This document shows positions 8,509 through 16,742 of a stretch of DNA of 64,000 nucleotides, in pieces. How positions within the stretch are numbered: the first letter of the stretch is position 1; every line of letters starts with the position of its first letter. The DNA comes from Candidatus Aalborgicola bjergmarkensis. Lineage in GTDB: Bacteria; Pseudomonadota; Gammaproteobacteria; Burkholderiales; Burkholderiaceae_C. Both the position numbers and the translations under genes were made by a program. The notes beneath the pieces were generated by a model, which saw nothing but the letters and a program-made list of their open reading frames with translations, was not told the origin of the DNA and searched no databases. Location of the stretch: assembly GCA_016708725.1 (NCBI GenBank), contig JADJFE010000030.1, positions 558,001 to 622,000 on the forward strand, given 5' to 3'.

Positions 8509-10734
8509 TTATCCTTTTGTGCCTGCATTTCCCATGTCGTTGCGCAGAGCAGCCTGGGCCACTGCGTCGAGTGCTTGATCCAATACCCGCCCGTCTGATA
8601 CCAGTCGAATCAGTCCTTCGCTGCGTAAGCGGTCTATTGTGCGTCGGGACATGGAGTGTGCCAGGCCAGCGCCGGAAATGAACATGAACAGGGTCTTGTG
8701 TGGGCTGGCCCAGGTTAGCTGTGCTCGAACCCAAGAGTTGTTGATTGTCAGATCAACCCATGAACCTGTCGTCAGGTTTTGGATGGTCCAATCTGGTCGC
8801 GTGTCAACATTTGGAGTGTCCGTTGTTTGTCCTGAGGTGGCGAATGGTGATTCCGGATCGTGCAGATGACCCGAATCATCCGTTTTATCTTCTGCTGCCC
8901 ACGGCGCATCAACGGAGTCGCTTGCATCGACTGGCGCACCTGTTGGCTGTGATGTTGCCATGTCTGTCGATGCGACCGGCGTTGGACGAGTCCCTTCGAA
9001 TGCCTGTTCGTGAAAACCAATGAGTGTGTCAAAAAACACAGGAATGCGTTCTTCGGGGTAGGAAATCAGACTCAAACCTTGGCGAATTTTGACCAGAATT
9101 TCCGGAACGATATCCACCAAGCGCGCGCGGTTACGCTGCGTCAACCGTGGCTGAACACTCCAAATCAAATCGTCTACCACGGAAAGATAGCCATCGGCGT
9201 CTACGGTACCATCGGCGCAGCGTAACTGGGATTCTGCTACGACTTGTGCCCAAGGACCGCGCAGGAAATTGATCACAATTTCCGGAACATCTTTGTTTTC
9301 CACGCGTTGGGTGAACCCGGCTGCCAAGCTTTGCGCCAATTGGTTGCGCTGTTCGGCGTGTAACAGTCCACGTGCGGTCTCTTCTGCACGCAGGCGTTGT
9401 TCATGTTCCTCACGCGTCCAGATTTCTTCGAGTTGTTGTAAAACTTGCGCAAAAACAACGGCATCACCCTCGCCACTGGTTAGTACATCCACCGCGTGGT
9501 CCAGATTCCTTTTGAAATGTGCCAGGCCGGGATCGCTTTCTTCCGTGAATGCCAGGCTACGATTGGTGATTTTGTCCAGGAATAAGCGCGCAGGGTGCTG
9601 GCGTTGACTGAAAAATCGGGCATCGGCTTGCGATAATCGAATCAGTGCTGGTTCCAGCTTTTTCAAGCTTTGGCGGATAGATGGCAAGAGCCGACGCTCT
9701 TGCATCAGATTTTCCAGCATCAATCGCACAACCTCCTGACCGAGCTCGCTACCCAGTTTTTTCTGCTCGGTCGATTCCCGCTTCACGCCGGTATTCCCCA
9801 CAAAGGATGCCTGATCTGTAACAGGGGGCGATGCTAACTGCCGTGCACGGGTTGCCAGGCGGCTCATCATGGGTTCCATCAGTTTGAGGTCTTGTAGCGC
9901 CACAAATGATGCTGGAACGGTGTACGTGAAGTCTTGGGAACCACGGGTCGCGGGGGGAGTACCGAGTTCTCCGGAAAGCAAACGACGCAGCTTGTCGAGC
10001 GTCAGCATGGTACTGGCTACCGAGTTTGCCGATGCCTGATGCTGCGCGCCATAACCCCCAACCGGCGACACCACCGGACCCACTGGTTCCACACCTTGGG
10101 AGCGTAGCCATTCGGAAACTTCTTTGTAAAGCTGGCGCATGCCTACGCCCAGTATCCCGGCGGCCGGTGTCATCAGGACAATGCGCGCATCCCCATTGGG
10201 GACATGTTCCAGCAGCGTTGTGCGCAAGGCATGCACAAAAGATTCTGGTTTAAGGGGGTTGGAGTTGGGTTGTACTGTTATCCATCCAAGCATGCTGCTG
10301 ATGAGTGCATTGAGCATCGGTAGTACGTCGTCCACGGCGATCTCGACTTCCTGCTGGGTCAGGGCAAATTCAATGTTGGCATCAATTTGCGTTTCCTCCA
10401 GAAACTGAAAATCGTCAAAACGCAGCATGGGGCGCGCCTGGTTGTTTTGCTTTTCACCTCTGTAAAGTGCGGTGCGCAAAGCGGTAGTAAAACTTTTTTT
10501 AACTGCATCCCTGCGAGCACACAAGCTTTCAATGACAGCCCTGCATGCAGGGTTCTGTAGAGCATGCGATGTTTTGTTTCGGGTCGGTGTGAGCGCGAGC
10601 TGCAGACCTGTCAGAACATCATCAACCATGGTATCGCTTTGCTCCAGAACGGCCTCAAGGCAATCCTGCAAGGATGGCTTGAAACTGCCTGGCTCGTTCG
10701 CCACACCAAATCGCTTTAACATGAATTTACCCAT
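8509..10734 (-). CDS. DUF1631 family protein
   Basis: 741 aa, matching the length and pattern of the large DUF1631 proteins of betaproteobacteria. The N-terminal half is helical. The C-terminal region (about residues 640-720) carries the conserved stretch around LTTGSWVDL ... SPHKTLFMF ... HSMSRRTIDRL, which I recognise as the family's small beta-barrel-like tail. There is no signal peptide or membrane segment. Function is not established; DUF1631 genes often sit among chemotaxis, c-di-GMP or housekeeping genes. It is divergent from rhlE, with 249 bp between the starts. Confidence 0.85.
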   Translation of the reverse strand: MGKFMLKRFGVANEPGSFKPSLQDCLEAVLEQSDTMVDDVLTGLQLALTPTRNKTSHALQNPACRAVIESLCARRDAVKKSFTTALRTALYRGEKQNNQARPMLRFDDFQFLEETQIDANIEFALTQQEVEIAVDDVLPMLNALISSMLGWITVQPNSNPLKPESFVHALRTTLLEHVPNGDARIVLMTPAAGILGVGMRQLYKEVSEWLRSQGVEPVGPVVSPVGGYGAQHQASANSVASTMLTLDKLRRLLSGELGTPPATRGSQDFTYTVPASFVALQDLKLMEPMMSRLATRARQLASPPVTDQASFVGNTGVKRESTEQKKLGSELGQEVVRLMLENLMQERRLLPSIRQSLKKLEPALIRLSQADARFFSQRQHPARLFLDKITNRSLAFTEESDPGLAHFKRNLDHAVDVLTSGEGDAVVFAQVLQQLEEIWTREEHEQRLRAEETARGLLHAEQRNQLAQSLAAGFTQRVENKDVPEIVINFLRGPWAQVVAESQLRCADGTVDADGYLSVVDDLIWSVQPRLTQRNRARLVDIVPEILVKIRQGLSLISYPEERIPVFFDTLIGFHEQAFEGTRPTPVASTDMATSQPTGAPVDASDSVDAPWAAEDKTDDSGHLHDPESPFATSGQTTDTPNVDTRPDWTIQNLTTGSWVDLTINNSWVRAQLTWASPHKTLFMFISGAGLAHSMSRRTIDRLRSEGLIRLVSDGRVLDQALDAVAQAALRNDMGNAGTKG

Positions 10735-10941
10735 TTCGTGCAGACATCTCCCTAAAAATGTGTAAGCCTCGTTTGTCGTTTGTTCTTAACTTTGCACAAG
10801 TAGATTAACATGAGACAATGCGGGCTGTTGTGGTGTGTCAGTTGCCCGCAACTTCAGCACCTTGCTGGGGGCTAGACCGACAATCTTAGCTCCGTTTTTG
10901 AGTTTCTATCTGCCTTTGACTGACTGGTGGCGCAAGCCCTC

Positions 10942-10977
10942 GGATAGGCCGATATCCCAAGCACCCTGGATGGGTGC
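10942..10977 (+). promoter_or_regulatory. Two small hairpins in the rhlE leader
   Basis: GGATA/TATCC (10942-10957) is followed by GCACCC/GGGTGC (10961-10977), ending 6 bp before the rhlE ATG. The second stem covers the only G-rich stretch where a ribosome site could lie, so it may limit translation unless melted. That role is an inference; the stems are directly visible but short. Confidence 0.35.
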
Positions 10978-10983
10978 CAAACT

Positions 10984-12738
10984 ATGAACTTTGATGAATT
11001 GAATTTAGCCCCGGCCATTTTAAAAGCCGTGCGTGAGCAGGGCTACGAATCACCCACCGCCATTCAGGCCCAAGGCATTCCGGTTGTCATGGGCGGCCAC
11101 GATTTACTGGGTGGTGCACAAACGGGTACTGGAAAAACGGCAGCATTCACGTTACCGATGCTGCATCGCCTGTCCATGAGTCGCAGTGCACAAAACAAAT
11201 TTGGTGCGACGGGCATTCGTGCTTTGGTACTCGTTCCCACCCGTGAACTCGCTTCTCAGGTTGAGGAGGCCATACGCACTTACGGGAAGTACTTGCAACT
11301 CAGTAGCACGGTTGTTTTTGGTGGCGTTGGTATAAACCCACAAATCGCTGTACTCAAAAAAGGCATCGATATTCTGGTGGCTACCCCAGGGCGTTTGCTG
11401 GATTTGATACAGCAGGGTATGTTGGACCTGGGCCAGGTGCAGATGCTGGTTCTTGACGAAGCAGATCGCATGTTGGATATGGGTTTTTTGCCAGATGTGA
11501 AACGGGTGCTAGCCCTTGTTCCAAAAGAAAAGCAAAGCCTGTTGTTTTCCGCAACCTTCAGCGATGAGATTCGTGAATTGGCCCATACCTTGCTCAAGAA
11601 CCCGCAAAGCGTGCAGGTCACGCCACGTAACACCACGGTTCAGCGTATTTCCCAAGTTATTCATCCGGTGGGTAGGGGCAAGAAAAAGGCACTGTTGGCG
11701 CACATCATCCAGGAGCACAACTGGAACCAGGTACTGGTTTTTACCCGCACCAAGTTCGGTGCCAACAACGTGGCGGAGTATCTGGTAAAAAATGGTATCA
11801 CCGCGATGGCTTTGCACGGAAACAAAAGTCAAGCTGCGCGCACCCAGGCGTTGACGGGCTTTAAAAGCGGGGATGTGCGCGCTTTGGTTGCAACCGATAT
11901 TGCAGCCCGTGGCATTGATATAGACGATTTACCGCATGTGGTGAATTATGAAATTCCTAATGTCTGCGAAGACTATGTGCACCGTATTGGTCGCACAGGC
12001 CGCGCCGGTGCTGACGGTGCGGCCATTAACCTGGTGTGCTTGGATGAAGAGGGGTTCATGGCCGATATTGCACGATTTGTAAAACAGGACATACCCGTGC
12101 AGGTAATAGAAGGTTTTGGTACTGAACCTGACGAGAAGGCAGAGCCGATTGCCATGGGGCGTCAAACGATATGGGGGGGGCTGGGCAAACCACCTTCTCG
12201 TGAGATTATGCAGGCTGCTGCAAGGGCTGCACGTAGCGAAATAATGCAAAGAGTACGTGAGGGTAGGGCGGCTACCGGGACACCAGGTAGTGAGACCACC
12301 GGTGGAGGTGGTGGTGGAGATAGGGCTGCCCGAGGGCCGCGTGGCAACAACGCGACAGCAGCACGAGGTCGTACCGGTAGCCGTGATCAGGTCAATCGTG
12401 CTCCCGGTGTGCGTGGCGGTGACCAAGGGGCTGGTCGGCGTCGCGACCCGGTGGGGGATTCTCAACCACGTAGCCACGAAAGTGGCTTTGTTGGCAGTTT
12501 CGGCAACGAAACGCGCGCACCGCGCAGTACTCCCGGTGCGCAGCCGGACCCTATGCGTACTAGCGTAGACATGATGGCAGAACGTGGCTCACGTCGAGGG
12601 GGTTATGGCGGTGGTGGTCGCGGCGGTTCAAACGGAGGTGCTAGCAATAATGGTAGCGGATTACGGTCGGGTGGCTATGGTGGCGGGGGCAACAGGCCTC
12701 GTGGGGCAGGAAATTCTCGCGGCCCTTCTGGCCGATAA
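10984..12738 (+). CDS. rhlE: DEAD-box ATP-dependent RNA helicase, RhlE type
   Basis: 584 aa cytoplasmic RNA helicase for structured RNA in ribosome assembly or RNA decay. Motifs in order: Q motif near residue 20 (GYESPTAIQAQ), Walker A AQTGTGKT, PTRELA, DEADRMLDMGF, SAT, then domain 2 with ARGIDIDDLPHVVNYE and HRIGRTGRAG. After about residue 400 comes a low-complexity tail rich in Gly, Arg and Asn (repeated RGG/GGYGG) that probably binds RNA. The tail's last 89 nt overlap the start of the next gene in another frame. A hairpin lies just before the ATG. Confidence 0.95.
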   Translation: MNFDELNLAPAILKAVREQGYESPTAIQAQGIPVVMGGHDLLGGAQTGTGKTAAFTLPMLHRLSMSRSAQNKFGATGIRALVLVPTRELASQVEEAIRTYGKYLQLSSTVVFGGVGINPQIAVLKKGIDILVATPGRLLDLIQQGMLDLGQVQMLVLDEADRMLDMGFLPDVKRVLALVPKEKQSLLFSATFSDEIRELAHTLLKNPQSVQVTPRNTTVQRISQVIHPVGRGKKKALLAHIIQEHNWNQVLVFTRTKFGANNVAEYLVKNGITAMALHGNKSQAARTQALTGFKSGDVRALVATDIAARGIDIDDLPHVVNYEIPNVCEDYVHRIGRTGRAGADGAAINLVCLDEEGFMADIARFVKQDIPVQVIEGFGTEPDEKAEPIAMGRQTIWGGLGKPPSREIMQAAARAARSEIMQRVREGRAATGTPGSETTGGGGGGDRAARGPRGNNATAARGRTGSRDQVNRAPGVRGGDQGAGRRRDPVGDSQPRSHESGFVGSFGNETRAPRSTPGAQPDPMRTSVDMMAERGSRRGGYGGGGRGGSNGGASNNGSGLRSGGYGGGGNRPRGAGNSRGPSGR

Positions 12739-13309
12739 AACCTATTCGGTCGTTCATTGTGTGGGGCGGCGCATGTTGGATCTGCGCCATCCCAAGTTGA
12801 GCCAGATACTGGTGGATTTCGCTGCATTGCCCACCCTGCCCCAGGCCAATGATGTATTCATTGCATTAGGGACTACCATGAAAGTGGCTGGTAGCCAAGC
12901 TGTGTTCAAAGCTGTCGATTTGGACGCTGTTTTGGCTTTAGCGCTCGCTGCACGTGCGCAAGGCGCTACCAGATTGGGAGTGGTCAGTGCCATGGGTGCC
13001 AATGCCGACTCTCCCATTTTTTATAACCGGGTAAAGGGTGAAATGGAAGAAGCCCTCAAAAGGCTCGATTTTGAAAGCCTGGTGATCGCACGTCCTTCGA
13101 TGCTTTTCGGTCAACGGGAGTCACTCAGGCAAGCCGCACGCCCCGGCGAGCGCGCGGGCCTGTTCTTGATGCGCAGTCTGCGCCCGTTGATTCCGGCCAA
13201 TTACCGAGCTATCGCGGCCAAGGACGTAGCCAATGCCTTGATCAGGGGCGTGAAAAATAGTGAACCAGGAATACGGATATTGTTGTCGGGTGCTATGCAG
13301 GCCAAGTGA
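12650..13309 (+). CDS. NAD(P)-binding Rossmann protein (atypical short-chain dehydrogenase)
   Basis: 219 aa. The nucleotide-binding motif GATGLVG lies near the N-terminus, followed by an HTATIP2/TMLDR-like pattern (DFAALP, FIALGTTMKVAGS, VSAMGAN, YNRVKGEMEEAL, ARPSMLFG). The start at 12650 is preferred over the ATG at 12677 because GGAGG lies 11 bp upstream and it gives a full first beta strand (GRVAMVAGATG). With this start the first 89 nt overlap the 3' end of rhlE in a different frame, so part of the DNA encodes both an RGG-type tail and a Rossmann fold. The substrate is unknown. Confidence 0.8.
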   Translation: MVADYGRVAMVAGATGLVGQEILAALLADKTYSVVHCVGRRMLDLRHPKLSQILVDFAALPTLPQANDVFIALGTTMKVAGSQAVFKAVDLDAVLALALAARAQGATRLGVVSAMGANADSPIFYNRVKGEMEEALKRLDFESLVIARPSMLFGQRESLRQAARPGERAGLFLMRSLRPLIPANYRAIAAKDVANALIRGVKNSEPGIRILLSGAMQAK

Positions 13310-13365
13310 ACCAAGAAGGGGTTAGTGGGCCTGGTTGGAAATATCCGGGTCAGTCAAAGACATAA

Positions 13366-13410
13366 CAAGCACGATTACCCGCTAGGGTTGTCTTGCGGGT
13401 AACGCGCTTG
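13366..13410. terminator. Stem-loop between convergent genes, possible terminator
   Basis: CAAGC (13366-13370) and TTACCCGC pair with GCGGGTAA and GCTTG (ending 13410) around a 12-nt loop. It sits between the stop of the NAD(P)-binding gene and the stop of the last gene of the exported-protein cluster. There is no clear T tract on either side, so it may be an attenuating or 3'-protecting structure instead of a classical terminator. Confidence 0.45.
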
Positions 13411-13417
13411 CGAAAAC

Positions 13418-13753
13418 CTATTTACCCCCAATCGCGCCTGCTTCGTTGGCAGCTTTGCTATTCTTGCCGCTGGCGCTGGCGGATGCATTCTTTTGTGCAG
13501 ACTTGATTTTGGTGTTTCCTTGAATTTGTGCGCCGCCTTTGATGGTGCCTGACGTATTCTTTGCAGTGCTGCCTTCACCTTTTGCCTTGGCATCGGCATT
13601 GTCTTGTGTTGCCTTGATGTCGGTATTCCCCTGGATCTGTACACCTTGGGCGTTCGATGTGGACATCGTGCCTTTGGGACTGGCCTGCGATGTTTGTGCA
13701 AATACACCAGTGGAGCACACTGTTGCGAGTAGTGTAATGAGGACGCGGTTCAT
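13418..13753 (-). CDS. Small secreted repeat protein, copy 1
   Basis: 111 aa with a Sec signal peptide (cleavage expected after VFA, residue about 19). The mature part has two tandem modules of about 36 residues, each with the pattern Q-I-Q-G-N-T-x-I-K-x-x-Q-x-x-A then A-x-G-x-x-S-x-A-x-N-x-x-G-x-I-x-G-G. It is closely related to the next gene at 13792-14106 and more distantly to 15076-15393. The alternation of small/polar and Asn/Gln/Gly residues suggests a beta-rich, possibly fibre-forming protein, loosely like curlin repeats (inference). It is the last gene of the minus-strand cluster. Confidence 0.8.
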   Translation of the reverse strand: MNRVLITLLATVCSTGVFAQTSQASPKGTMSTSNAQGVQIQGNTDIKATQDNADAKAKGEGSTAKNTSGTIKGGAQIQGNTKIKSAQKNASASASGKNSKAANEAGAIGGK

Positions 13754-13791
13754 GGGATGGTATAAGAGTGGGAGATTATTGAATCATTGAA

Positions 13792-14106
13792 TCATTGACC
13801 ACCGATGACGCCTGCCTCATTGGCTGCCTTGGAGTTCTTGCCGCTGGCAGTGGCTGTAACGTTTTTCTGTGTAGCCTTGATCTTGGTATTGCCCTGGATC
13901 TGTGTTCCACCTTTGATAGCGCCAGCAGTATTGGTTGCAGTAGAGCCTTCACCTTTGGCTGTGGCTGTGGCGTCTTTTTGTTCTGCTTTTATTTCGGTAT
14001 TTCCCTGGATTTGAACACCTGTGGGATCGCTGGAGCGCTGTGCTTGTTGTGCCATAACGGCGGAAGAAATTGCTGCAGTTGCAACTAAGGCGAGAATGAA
14101 GCGCAT
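13792..14106 (-). CDS. Small secreted repeat protein, copy 2
   Basis: 104 aa. The start at 14106 is set by AAGGAG 7 bp upstream and by the signal peptide that then begins at the N-terminus (MRFILALVATAAISSAVMA). The mature protein has two modules, QIQGNTEIKAEQKDATATAK and QIQGNTKIKATQKNVTATAS, each followed by a Gly/Ser/Ala/Asn segment ending in AGxIxGG. It is highly similar along its whole length to the protein at 13418-13753, so the two arose by gene duplication. Probably exported to the periplasm or surface. Confidence 0.82.
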   Translation of the reverse strand: MRFILALVATAAISSAVMAQQAQRSSDPTGVQIQGNTEIKAEQKDATATAKGEGSTATNTAGAIKGGTQIQGNTKIKATQKNVTATASGKNSKAANEAGVIGGQ

Positions 14107-14158
14107 GGTTAACTCCTTGATTATGAAAAATAAAAATGGCAAAATTGCCGAACGGTCG

Positions 14159-14764
14159 CTAGGCGACCACCTTGAAAACCACACGTCGATTTTTTGGGTT
14201 GCGTGGGTCGAGGTTCTTGAGAAGCTGAGAGGATCCCCTGCCTACTGGAATCAGGCGAGTTTGGTCGGTGGATTTGCCGAGATATTTCACTACCGATTCG
14301 GCACGCATACGTGACAGGACGGTATTCATGTCTGCATTGCCGCTGATGTCCGTGTGTCCTTCCACAACGATACAAGCTGAGGGATTCAGGCTTAAAACTT
14401 TTGCAATCTGTGCTAGTAGCGGTTCGGACGACTCCGCAATATCTGCCTTGCCAGATGCGAACTGGATGGAAAAGCCCACGGCGGTACCAAGTGCATCTGG
14501 ACTTGTGGTCGCACAGTTGCGCACATCAGGCGCTCCGACTGCGGGAGGGGGAGGCGCGGAGTCGTTGTTTTCGAAAACAATCGCACGTGTACGGCCTGTT
14601 TTTTTGGCCGGAACCGCTGAAGTTGCCCCCGAGTCAGGAGCCTTGAGCGCACGCTGCAAGGCTTCTAACTGATCAGATTCCTCGCTGGCAAATGCAGAGG
14701 GTAAAAATGTGGTGGCCGTGACAAATAACACACAGGCACACCGGAGATATTGAGCGTATTTCAT
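14159..14764 (-). CDS. OmpA-family peptidoglycan-associated protein
   Basis: 201 aa. Start at 14764 gives a signal peptide (cleavage after AFA near residue 27). After a short linker the C-terminal half is an OmpA-like domain that binds peptidoglycan: FASGKADI, VVEGHTDISGNADMN, LSRMRAESVVKYL and DPRNPKNRRVVF. There is no lipobox Cys, so it is likely periplasmic or in the outer membrane. Placed among the exported small proteins, it may anchor their assembly to the cell wall (inference). A 10-bp gap separates it from the upstream gene at 14775-15092. Confidence 0.88.
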   Translation of the reverse strand: MKYAQYLRCACVLFVTATTFLPSAFASEESDQLEALQRALKAPDSGATSAVPAKKTGRTRAIVFENNDSAPPPPAVGAPDVRNCATTSPDALGTAVGFSIQFASGKADIAESSEPLLAQIAKVLSLNPSACIVVEGHTDISGNADMNTVLSRMRAESVVKYLGKSTDQTRLIPVGRGSSQLLKNLDPRNPKNRRVVFKVVA

Positions 14765-14774
14765 GATAAGAATG

Positions 14775-15092
14775 TTACTTGCAAATATTGATAACTTCTT
14801 TAGTGTTGACAACAATATCTTTCGGTTTTTTCTCACCAGCCCTGGATTTTGTAGACTGAACGGTGCCAACATTGACATTACAGGTGTTGTTTTTCCTGCT
14901 GCCAATGTTGACAACCTGTTTTTGCAAGGCCGGATCCTGCCTGGCACCATCGTCCTTTGCCCAGGCACTCGCCTTGGCATTGTTGATTTTGGTATTTGAA
15001 TGTGCGTCAAGCGCCAGTGCAACCGTGCTGAAAAACAGGCCAATAAGGGCAGTTAAAACCAAATATGTGCGGTGGTTATTTGCATTCTTCAC
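14775..15092 (-). CDS. Small secreted protein with partial repeat module
   Basis: 105 aa with an N-terminal signal segment (TYLVLTALIGLFFSTVALA). The mature start SNTKINNAKASAWAK resembles one half-module of the neighbouring repeat proteins (N-T-x-I-x-x-A-x-A-x-A). The rest is lysine- and asparagine-rich and contains two Cys that could form a disulphide. Its start overlaps the end of the upstream gene at 15076 by 17 bp, so the two are probably translationally coupled. Confidence 0.7.
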   Translation of the reverse strand: MKNANNHRTYLVLTALIGLFFSTVALALDAHSNTKINNAKASAWAKDDGARQDPALQKQVVNIGSRKNNTCNVNVGTVQSTKSRAGEKKPKDIVVNTKEVINICK

Positions 15093-15393
15093 TTACGACA
15101 CTCCCAATGTTGGTACAAGCCTTTTTGTTGCGCCCACCTACCACGGTGGTGACATTTTTCACGTTTACATTGATTTTGGTATCAGCATGCTTGCCGCCCT
15201 GAATCACGCCAACCCGGTTCTTGGCAACGTTATTTTCACCATTCGCCACCGCAGTCATATTTTCTGCGTTGGCATTGATTTCGGTATTGCCACGAATCTG
15301 CGTGACTTCACCACGCTGGCTGGTTTGTGCTGCTGCACTGGCCAGACCCAGTGCGAGTGCGGGCAGTAGTGTCCCGTATCTGATCATTGACAT
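15076..15393 (-). CDS. Small secreted repeat protein, copy 3 (divergent)
   Basis: 105 aa. Start at 15393, because AGGAG lies 9 bp upstream and the signal peptide then begins at once (MSMIRYGTLLPALALG). The mature part follows the same module as the copies at 13418 and 13792 (QIRGNTEINANAENMTAVAN, then NVAKNRVGVIQGG; second module DTKINVNVKNVTTVVGGRN), but the Gln residues are mostly lost and two Cys occur at the C-terminus. It is an older duplicate of the same family. Exported, function unknown. Confidence 0.75.
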   Translation of the reverse strand: MSMIRYGTLLPALALGLASAAAQTSQRGEVTQIRGNTEINANAENMTAVANGENNVAKNRVGVIQGGKHADTKINVNVKNVTTVVGGRNKKACTNIGSVVSEECK

Positions 15394-15416
15394 CGCGCAT
15401 ATCTCCTGGATTTTTC

Positions 15417-16325
15417 TCACTCACTGAGAGGAAGTTTGGTTGGTGGTCGCCCGTTACGGAAAGATTTACGCATCAGATTCAACTCGGTTTCCGTGATACC
15501 CAGCTTCTCCGCACTAAAAGAGTGTGGATCAGGTGTAAACATGAGATAAGCCTGCATTTCATTGACTAGCAATTCCTGCCGATTGACGTCGTAGTTGTAT
15601 TTACTCAAAAACCTGGAAAATATCTCACGCTGGTTATCTGTCAGAATATCAGACCAGTATTTACGACAATACCTGGCGTAATACACGTTAGTGTAATACT
15701 CGCCATGCGCCAGCTCGTGCAGCATGACGGCACGGCGGGCCTGGGCAGTGATCCTGGGCTCACTTTCTCCGCGCTCCCGGATTTGCGGTACCGAGATCAA
15801 TACCTGATCGGGTTTCGTCGACTGATATATTCCACGCCAGACACGTACCAGATTCTGTTCAATCAAGAAATCACGTAATGCCAGTTCTTCCGGAAATAAT
15901 TCGACTTTATCGCGATCCACCAGGTTATAGAACAATACCAGCTCACTAACCAATACGTCATGGCCATAGGCAAAATTTGCATCGTTACGTCGTATGGCCT
16001 CAAAATATTTTTGAAGCTCATCCATGGTTAACACACGCTTGTAAGGTTCTGAAAACTGCTCAATCAGTTGTGTAATCCGATTAAATGTCCGACCTTGCTG
16101 TGCCATGCTCGGAAAATCGAGCACCATAACTTCCTGGTTTTCTGCCAAACGCCAGACAACCAATTCAGATGACTTATTAGCCAGGATGGTCTGGTAGCTG
16201 CCGTCAACCAGACTCCAGCCAGATGCAGCCATTGCCACGTTGCCCAAAACGGCCAGCAGGGCTGTTACCAGGATTTTGTTGATGCGGTCATGTTTGCAGC
16301 AGCAAACAAGTGCCATGGGTAACAT
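15417..16325 (-). CDS. Putative zinc metallopeptidase with HELAH motif, exported
   Basis: 302 aa from the ATG at 16325, chosen because a GGTGA ribosome site lies just upstream; a GTG at 16343 that overlaps the previous stop is an alternative. A hydrophobic stretch (ILVTALLAVLGNVAMA) should direct export. The zincin motif HELAHGEYYTN lies near residue 205, and a downstream Glu in VNEMQAYLMFT about 60 residues later is a good third zinc ligand. I do not recognise the exact family. In this locus it could process or trim the small exported proteins (inference). Confidence 0.7.
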   Translation of the reverse strand: MLPMALVCCCKHDRINKILVTALLAVLGNVAMAASGWSLVDGSYQTILANKSSELVVWRLAENQEVMVLDFPSMAQQGRTFNRITQLIEQFSEPYKRVLTMDELQKYFEAIRRNDANFAYGHDVLVSELVLFYNLVDRDKVELFPEELALRDFLIEQNLVRVWRGIYQSTKPDQVLISVPQIRERGESEPRITAQARRAVMLHELAHGEYYTNVYYARYCRKYWSDILTDNQREIFSRFLSKYNYDVNRQELLVNEMQAYLMFTPDPHSFSAEKLGITETELNLMRKSFRNGRPPTKLPLSE

Positions 16326-16339
16326 GCAATCACCTTTTC

Positions 16340-16675
16340 TCACGGTTGGGTAACAGAAATGTTACCATTCCTTCCCCATTTGATGGAGTACGTCAGACCG
16401 GACTTGCGCCCTTTGAATCGGGTCACATTATTGGGTACTCTCTCACCATCAATATAGACGCTATCGTTGATGATGGTCACACCTTCAATCTCGGCATTCG
16501 AATCAATGACCCCCGTCTGATTGCTCGCAACACTTCTCTTGCTGCGTTTTTCCTGTTGGTTGGATGTGATTGTTGCAGAATTGTCACCGTGCTGCGCAAA
16601 CGCAGGCACATGGCAAACGCTACCGCCAAAGAGCAGCAAGGAGAAGGTTAAACCAGGAAGGGTATTCAGGAACAT
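16340..16675 (-). CDS. Small secreted protein of unknown function
   Basis: 111 aa with a clear signal peptide (LLLFGGSVCHVPAFA). The mature part has an Asn/Gln/Ser-rich first half and a short beta-rich tail (VYIDGERVPNNVTRFKG). It shows no strong similarity to its neighbours apart from composition. It sits directly before the metallopeptidase gene, with start/stop overlap possible at the alternative GTG, so the two are probably co-translated. Confidence 0.7.
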   Translation of the reverse strand: MFLNTLPGLTFSLLLFGGSVCHVPAFAQHGDNSATITSNQQEKRSKRSVASNQTGVIDSNAEIEGVTIINDSVYIDGERVPNNVTRFKGRKSGLTYSIKWGRNGNISVTQP

Positions 16676-16742
16676 GTTAAGAACCCATATCTCATGGTGA
16701 GTGTGTAACGGACAAGAAATAAAACTGTTGACAGTAGGAGCG

